From positions 1 to 20,426 of the forward strand of contig JBBQXF010000086.1 of assembly GCA_038209965.1 (NCBI GenBank): 20,426 nt of DNA, given 5' to 3'. This document shows positions 15,863 to 20,426 of this stretch, one piece after another; within the stretch, counting starts at the first letter, position 1; each line of letters starts with the position of its first letter. Source of the stretch: JALONO01 sp038209965 (lineage in GTDB: Bacteria > Bacteroidota > Bacteroidia > Cytophagales > Thermoflexibacteraceae). Below the pieces are notes generated by a model. It saw only the letters and a program-made list of their open reading frames with translations. It made no database searches and was not told where the DNA came from. Both the position numbers and the translations under genes were made by a program.

Positions 15863-15893
15863 TTGCAAATCAGGTAGGCTTGGCGTATGTTTA
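15863..15893 (+). promoter_or_regulatory. Candidate promoter of the PD40/OmpA - peptidase unit
   Basis: TTG at 15863-15865, 20 bases, then TATGTTTA at 15886-15893, one mismatch from the Bacteroidota -7 consensus TAnnTTTG. A start of transcription near 15898 would leave the in-frame ATG at 15887 untranscribed and supports the ATG at 15929. Confidence 0.35.
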
Positions 15894-15928
15894 CAGTCAA
15901 TGGCCCCTACTGCCCCATTCAATTGTCC

Positions 15929-18034
15929 ATGAACATGTTGCGGTTATTTTTTATCAATTTGCTGCTATCGGGGATTGCTATGGCCCAAACGCTCCCAGGA
16001 GCCAAAGAGGCCGGAGCTGACCAACCAACCAGCGATCAGGCCCCGGAAGTGCAGTGGGCCAGCAAGGTGGTCGGTGTGTCCAGCCAATATCCCGGTTTTG
16101 GCGTGCTGGGCCAGTATAGTGCCTTCCAGGTATTGGGCAAACCCAACAAGCTCCCGGCCACGGGCAGCAGTGCCTGCGCATGGTCCCCCTTGAAAGAAGA
16201 CAGCCGTTATGAAGAATACATCACGGTGGGCTACACCCAGCCATTGGCCATCCGCCAAGTGGCCATTGGTGAAAGTTTTAACCCCGGCAGCATTTCCCGC
16301 GTGTACGTGTACGACGAGGCAGGCAATGAATATCAAATTTACCACAATTTGAACACGGGCCCCGTCACCGAAATGGGCCGGATGTTGCACGTGCTTACCG
16401 AACTGACGGCCTACAAGGTGGTGTCGGTAAAATTGATTTTGTCCACTTTTGATGTACCAGGCTGGAACCACATCGATGCCATTGGCATTTCGGCCTCTGC
16501 CACCCCGGTGCGAGCCACCATCAACCTGCCCGAGGCCAACAGCGACATCGGCCAATTGGCCAAGGCCGAGATCGAGAACTTGGGTCCGGGGGTCAATTCC
16601 CAGTACGAAGAAATCGTGCCCGTGATTTCGCCCGATGGCCAAACCCTCTATTTTGACCGAAAAAATCACCCGGAAAACATCAAGAGTGACGAAGAAACGC
16701 ACAATGACGATATTTGGGTTTCTCAACTTGGCCCCGATGGCAAGTGGGGCCAGGCCAAGCGCTTGAAAGAACCACTCAACAACAAGAGCCACAACTTTGT
16801 CTGTACTGTCACCCCCGATGGCAACACGATCTTATTGGCCAACAAATATGTGCCAGAGGGCAAATCGGTGGGGGGCATATCGATCAGCCAACGATTGGGC
16901 GATAATGAGTGGAGTTTCCCTGAAGAGGTAAAGATCCTGAACTACCACAACTTAAACAAGTACAGTGAGTTCTTTTTGGCCAACAACCAACAAGTACTCC
17001 TCTTTGCCATCGAGCGCAATGACACCTACGGCAGCCGTGACCTGTACGTGAGCTTTAAACAGGGTGATGGCACTTGGAGCGAACCCAAAAACTTTGGCCC
17101 CACCATCAATACCGCCTCAACCGAAATGACCCCTTTTCTGGCCGCCGACAACCGGACCCTCTACTTTGCCTCCAGCGGCTTCAGCGGCTACGGCGAAACT
17201 GATATGTTTGTCAGCCGCCGCTTGGATGACACCTGGACCAAATGGAGCGAGCCCGTCAATTTGGGGCCAACCTTCAACTCCCGGGATTGGGATGCTTCCT
17301 ACACTCTTGATGCCAAGGGAGAATACGCCTATTTTGTTTCTTACAACAATGCCATGGGCCGCAGTGCCGATATTTTCCGGGCCGCCCTCCCCAATGCCCT
17401 GCGCCCAGAAGCAGTCGTTTTGCTCACGGGCAAGGTGTATAATGCCAAAACGGGCGAGCCGATCACCGCCCAGATTTTCTATGAAACATTGCCCAAAGGC
17501 AAGTCGGCGGGCAATGCCTCCACCAACCCCGTCACGGGGGAGTACAAAATCGTGTTGCCCTACCAATCCGCGTACGGCATATTGGCCAAAGCCCCGGGAT
17601 TTTTATCGGTCAATGAACACATAGATCTCAACGAAAAAGGAACCTACCAAGAAGTAAAAAAGGATCTGTACCTCGCCCCCATCGAAGTGGGACAGTCCAT
17701 TCGGCTCAACAATGTATTCTTTGAGCAAGGAACCGCCAATTTGCAGGACGAGTCATTCCCCGAACTCAACCGGATAGTGGAACTAATGAAGGAGAACGCC
17801 CAAATGAAGATTGAACTGGAGGGGCATACCGATATTGAGGGGCCACCTTCGCTCAACATGAAGCTGGCCGAAGACCGGGTGCGCATCATCAAAAAATACT
17901 TGACCGGGCAGGGCATTGCTTCGGGGCGGGTCGCCACCACCGCCTTCGGCCCAAAGAATCCCATCAGCCGAAAACGCGATGAGGCCAGCAAGCGGCTCAA
18001 CCGCCGGGTTGAGTTCAAAGTTTTGAAGTTCTAA
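15929..18034 (+). CDS. PD40 beta-propeller / OmpA-domain outer-membrane protein (PorE-like order)
   Basis: 701 residues from ATG 15929; an upstream in-frame ATG at 15887 adds 14 residues that break the signal peptide (MNMLRLFFINLLLSGIAMAQ). Domains in order: a discoidin-like beta-sandwich at about 40-195 (YITVGYTQPLAIRQVAI, then GWNHIDAIGI); PD40 propeller blades at about 225-485 (ISPDGQTLYFD, VTPDGNTILLAN, AADNRTLYFASSG); a carboxypeptidase-regulatory-like domain at about 495-580 (LTGKVYNAKTGEPI); and a C-terminal OmpA peptidoglycan-binding domain at about 587-701 (FFEQGTANL, LEGHTDIEG, AEDRVRIIKKYL, LNRRVEF). The protein probably links the outer membrane to the wall from the periplasm. The order resembles PorE of the T9SS, but with a discoidin-like domain where PorE has TPRs. 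The next gene starts 12 bases after its stop. Confidence 0.85.
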   Translation: MNMLRLFFINLLLSGIAMAQTLPGAKEAGADQPTSDQAPEVQWASKVVGVSSQYPGFGVLGQYSAFQVLGKPNKLPATGSSACAWSPLKEDSRYEEYITVGYTQPLAIRQVAIGESFNPGSISRVYVYDEAGNEYQIYHNLNTGPVTEMGRMLHVLTELTAYKVVSVKLILSTFDVPGWNHIDAIGISASATPVRATINLPEANSDIGQLAKAEIENLGPGVNSQYEEIVPVISPDGQTLYFDRKNHPENIKSDEETHNDDIWVSQLGPDGKWGQAKRLKEPLNNKSHNFVCTVTPDGNTILLANKYVPEGKSVGGISISQRLGDNEWSFPEEVKILNYHNLNKYSEFFLANNQQVLLFAIERNDTYGSRDLYVSFKQGDGTWSEPKNFGPTINTASTEMTPFLAADNRTLYFASSGFSGYGETDMFVSRRLDDTWTKWSEPVNLGPTFNSRDWDASYTLDAKGEYAYFVSYNNAMGRSADIFRAALPNALRPEAVVLLTGKVYNAKTGEPITAQIFYETLPKGKSAGNASTNPVTGEYKIVLPYQSAYGILAKAPGFLSVNEHIDLNEKGTYQEVKKDLYLAPIEVGQSIRLNNVFFEQGTANLQDESFPELNRIVELMKENAQMKIELEGHTDIEGPPSLNMKLAEDRVRIIKKYLTGQGIASGRVATTAFGPKNPISRKRDEASKRLNRRVEFKVLKF

Positions 18035-18046
18035 CGCTCAATATCC

Positions 18047-19513
18047 ATGAAATTTAGCATTATTGCGCTCTTTTTTATATCCCTGAACGCCATGTCGCAG
18101 CCCCGGCCCCGCGCTGAATTTGCCCAACAATTGTATCAACAGCACGACGCTCACCGCGAGGCCAGCATCCAAGTCCGGCGGTTCAAGCATGCCGACATCC
18201 AACCGCTGATCCAACGATTGCACGGCCAAAACGGCTTTACCGTCACCCAGTTGGGCAAATCGATCCAAGGCCGGGAAATCAACTTGGTGAGTGTGGGCAC
18301 TGGCCCAGTGCCGGTGTTGCTCTGGTCGCAAATGCACGGCGATGAAGCTACCGCCACCATGGCCATACTGGACATCTTCCGTTTTCTCAATCAAGATCAC
18401 AGCCTGGGGACGGAAAAACGGGAGATTCTATCTAAGCTGACCCTGCACTTCATCCCCATGCTCAACCCCGACGGAGCCGAGGTGTGGACCCGCCGCAACG
18501 CCCTGGGCATCGATATGAACCGGGACGCAGCCAAACTCCAATCGCCAGAATCACGGATCCTCAAACAGGTGCGCGACTCGCTCCAGCCGCAAGTGGGCTT
18601 CAACCTGCACGATCAGCGCATCCACTATACAGCAGGGAACTCGGCCAAGCCCGCCACCATTTCTTTCCTCGCCCCGGCCTATGATCGGGAGAAATCGACC
18701 AATCCCGTTCGCAGCCGGGCCATGAAACTCATCGCCGCCATGAGCGCCGACATTGCCCCGTTCATCCCGGGCGGCATTGCCAAGTATGATGACGAGCACG
18801 AACCCCGGGCCTTTGGCGACAATATCCAGAAATGGGGAACCAGCACCATCCTGATCGAGTCGGGCGGCTACCCAAACGATCCTGAGAAGCAGTACATCCG
18901 AAAAATCAATTTTGTGGCCATGCTGTCCAGTTTTTTGGCCATTGCCCGGGCAGAGGAAAGCCAATATAGTGAAGCACAATACTGGGCCATCCCCGAAAAC
19001 CGGACACTCCTCCGGCCATTGGTGTTGCGCAACGTCGAGTTCAAAAAAGCCAGCAAAACTTCCCTAATTGACATAGCTTGGGATCGACGCGAGAAAACCA
19101 CCGAAGATTTGCGGCATTTTTATTACCAATCCCAAATTGATGACCTTGGTGACCTAAACACCCTCCATGGCTATACCGAAGTAGATTGTCAAGGGCTGGA
19201 AGTCAAAACCGGCCATATCTATCCCAAGTACATCAAGCTCTTGGCCCAAATCAAAGAACTGGATTTCAAGCAGATGCTGGAGCAGGGCTATACAGCCATC
19301 CACTACATTGGCAATGAGCCATTGAGCAAGGAACCCAGCCCCAATTTTCCTCTCAACATACTGACTGGCCCGGATCAGCGGAGCAACCAAATTAAAATCG
19401 AGCACAACCCAGATCTAATTTTCCGCAAGAATGGCAAATTTGTCATGGCCGTGATCAACGGCTTTGTTTATCAGGCGGATCTCCCTTGGCTCGGCAACCC
19501 GGTCGTATATTGA
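18047..19513 (+). CDS. Exported M14-family zinc carboxypeptidase
   Basis: 488 residues. The signal peptide is MKFSIIALFFISLNAMSQ. The M14 catalytic core covers about residues 60-300: zinc ligands H97 and E100 (MHGDEATAT, the HxxE motif) and H188 (NLHDQR), the MNRD motif that positions substrate, and the catalytic Glu E271 (ILIESGGYPND). A further 190 residues with a beta-rich pattern (for example KNGKFVMAVINGFVY at the end) are not recognised. It should remove C-terminal residues from peptides, or cut peptidoglycan stem peptides, in the periplasm or outside; which one cannot be told. Only 12 bases separate it from the PD40/OmpA gene, so the two are probably co-transcribed and may act together at the envelope. 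Confidence 0.9.
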   Translation: MKFSIIALFFISLNAMSQPRPRAEFAQQLYQQHDAHREASIQVRRFKHADIQPLIQRLHGQNGFTVTQLGKSIQGREINLVSVGTGPVPVLLWSQMHGDEATATMAILDIFRFLNQDHSLGTEKREILSKLTLHFIPMLNPDGAEVWTRRNALGIDMNRDAAKLQSPESRILKQVRDSLQPQVGFNLHDQRIHYTAGNSAKPATISFLAPAYDREKSTNPVRSRAMKLIAAMSADIAPFIPGGIAKYDDEHEPRAFGDNIQKWGTSTILIESGGYPNDPEKQYIRKINFVAMLSSFLAIARAEESQYSEAQYWAIPENRTLLRPLVLRNVEFKKASKTSLIDIAWDRREKTTEDLRHFYYQSQIDDLGDLNTLHGYTEVDCQGLEVKTGHIYPKYIKLLAQIKELDFKQMLEQGYTAIHYIGNEPLSKEPSPNFPLNILTGPDQRSNQIKIEHNPDLIFRKNGKFVMAVINGFVYQADLPWLGNPVVY

Positions 19514-19719
19514 AGCTGCGCTGCTCAAACAAAAACCCCTCGGCCCAACAAATAGACCAGCCCCGTTGCCATGCTGATAATCATATCCGACTTATTAGCC
19601 CAATCAGTCAAGATTAACGCATAAGTAAAAAAATTATTGTTATTTTGGCCCCAGCGACTATTGACTAAAACTTGGGCCTAAAAGTGAAAGTCGGCCGATC
19701 GGGGCGGAAATCTGTCCTT
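19514..19719. other. Intergenic region before the ATP synthase operon
   Basis: About 206 bases with no supported gene. There is no sign of the small atpZ gene that precedes atp operons in some relatives. AT-rich patches (for example AAAAAAATTATTGTTATTTT near 19627-19646) carry only an imperfect -7-like element, and no hairpin terminator for the peptidase gene was found. Confidence 0.4.
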
Positions 19720-19752
19720 TTTGAGCCCGAAGCCGGGTTTTTTATATCTTTG
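19720..19752 (+). promoter_or_regulatory. Bacteroidota-type promoter of the atp operon
   Basis: TTTG at 19720-19723, 21 bases, then TATCTTTG at 19745-19752, a full match to TAnnTTTG. Transcription would begin near 19757, leaving a leader of about 25 bases before the GTG start at 19782. Confidence 0.6.
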
Positions 19753-19781
19753 CCCCACCAGAGAATTTATTCCCCGCGCCA

Positions 19782-20168
19782 GTGCCCAGTTTTTTCAAAC
19801 AACTTGCCCTCGTCACTTTGTTGGTCATTGTGGCCATCGTGGCCCTTGACCATTTTTGGCCGGGCACTATTATGCCCATCACTTGGTACCTACTGGCCTA
19901 TTTTGTGGTCATCACCCTAGCCACCCATGCACTGGTAAACCGTGGGCTGAACACTGATGCGCTGGATTTTTCTAACCGCACAATGGGGGCCACGGGCATT
20001 CGTTTGTTCGTCTCAGCCGGGATTTTGTTCTATTATTACTGGCAAGTGAAAGACCAAAATCAGCGGATCCACTTCACCATTACTTTTTTTGTCTTGTATT
20101 TCTTATACAGTAGTTTTGAAATTCAGTCATTGCTCTCTAAATTGCGCCGAAATTCGGGGAAACCATAG
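19782..20168 (+). CDS. AtpI-like small membrane protein at the head of the ATP synthase operon
   Basis: 128 residues from a GTG start, the first start codon in this frame after the predicted transcription start. Four hydrophobic segments at about 7-24, 32-50, 67-85 and 96-113 are joined by short loops, and the tail is basic (KLRRNSGKP). The layout matches the small AtpI-type proteins encoded just before atpB in many bacteria; AtpI proteins have been linked to assembly or stability of the c-ring, but this sequence shows no diagnostic motif, so the call rests on topology and place. The TAG stop at 20166-20168 is six bases before the atpB ATG, showing tight coupling. No atpZ-like frame lies upstream. 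Confidence 0.7.
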   Translation: MPSFFKQLALVTLLVIVAIVALDHFWPGTIMPITWYLLAYFVVITLATHALVNRGLNTDALDFSNRTMGATGIRLFVSAGILFYYYWQVKDQNQRIHFTITFFVLYFLYSSFEIQSLLSKLRRNSGKP

Positions 20169-20174
20169 AAAGAG

Positions 20175-20426
20175 ATGCACCACATTTTACGTAATTTTTT
20201 TATAATCAGTTTTTTATCAATCATTACCCTATCAGTCTATGCCAAGTCCGATCCAACGGACGACGGTAAGTTTGATGCCAAGGGGATGATCCTCCACCAC
20301 ATTGCAGATGATTACTCGTGGCATTTTTTCGATTACAAAGATGCCAACGGCGAAGAACACCACGCTGCACTCCCACTTCCGGTCATTTTGTTCACCGATG
20401 GTCATTTGGACGTATTTATGTCCAGT
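20175..20426 (+). CDS. atpB: F-type ATP synthase subunit a (AtpB), 5' part
   Basis: 84 codons are visible; the gene runs off the right edge. The protein begins MHHILRNFFIISFLSI and continues LSVYAK, a cleavable-type signal, followed by an exported polar stretch with GMILHHIADDYSWHFF and LPLPVILFTDGHLDVFMSS. This long N-terminal region ahead of the helices, with the HHI-D motif, is characteristic of Bacteroidota AtpB and makes the call firm even though the helices carrying the essential Arg are outside the window. Subunit a forms the proton half-channels against the c-ring in the membrane. It follows the AtpI-like gene by six bases, and an AAAGAG purine run sits just before the ATG. Confidence 0.93.
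   Translation, partial: MHHILRNFFIISFLSIITLSVYAKSDPTDDGKFDAKGMILHHIADDYSWHFFDYKDANGEEHHAALPLPVILFTDGHLDVFMSS

Noticed and set aside
14803..15900. 365-codon open frame on the minus strand
   Set aside because: Antisense shadow of trkH, which has all four filter loops; the reverse translation is rich in Gly, Asp, Gln and His without domain pattern.
1..20426. tRNA genes, CRISPR arrays, insertion sequences
   Set aside because: Looked for in all intergenic gaps; no cloverleaf-like TTCGAATCC arm, no regularly spaced repeats and no transposase or terminal inverted repeats were seen.

Overview
The window looks like a chromosomal segment of a Bacteroidota bacterium, most likely of the Cytophagales type. 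The evidence is an alternative complex III (act) gene set joined directly to cytochrome oxidase genes, a type IX secretion (T9SS) C-terminal sorting domain, Bacteroidota-style promoters (TTTG, about 20 bases, TAnnTTTG), AtpB with a long exported N-terminus, and PD40/OmpA envelope proteins. The exact genus cannot be read from the sequence. No rRNA, tRNA, CRISPR array, transposase or phage gene was seen.

Layout. (1) 2-6900: respiratory block. The 3' part of actC is followed by actD, actE and actF, then oxidase subunit II (coxB) and subunit I (coxA), ending in a strong intrinsic terminator. Together they encode a quinol:cytochrome c oxidoreductase and the aa3-type terminal oxidase it feeds. (2) 7106-9641: an outer-membrane beta-barrel porin facing an isolated TRAP large permease (dctM) on the minus strand, with no dctP or dctQ in view. 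(3) 9753-11243: cysS, with an excellent Bacteroidota promoter placed so close to its start that the mRNA is probably leaderless. (4) 11244-13951: a visibly GC-richer accessory stretch holding a small lipoprotein reading frame broken by an in-frame TGA, then a secreted trypsin-like protease with PKD-like domains and a T9SS sorting tail. Its natural ATG and signal peptide are out of frame by one base at a run of seven C. A second strong terminator closes it. (5) 14017-15828: trkH, a potassium channel/transporter subunit. (6) 15929-19513: a two-gene unit of a PD40/OmpA outer-membrane protein with PorE-like domain order and an exported M14 zinc carboxypeptidase. (7) 19720-20426: a promoter followed by an AtpI-like membrane protein and the start of atpB, the beginning of an F-type ATP synthase operon that runs off the window.

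The housekeeping blocks (respiration, K+ uptake, ATP synthase) share an energetic theme: act plus cox build the proton-motive force that the ATP synthase spends. The accessory part worth most attention is 11244-13951, where the composition shift, a broken small gene, a 21-base repeat and long C/G homopolymer runs in the protease gene coincide. These fit a phase-variable or decaying secreted protease locus, although homopolymer sequencing error is a serious alternative.
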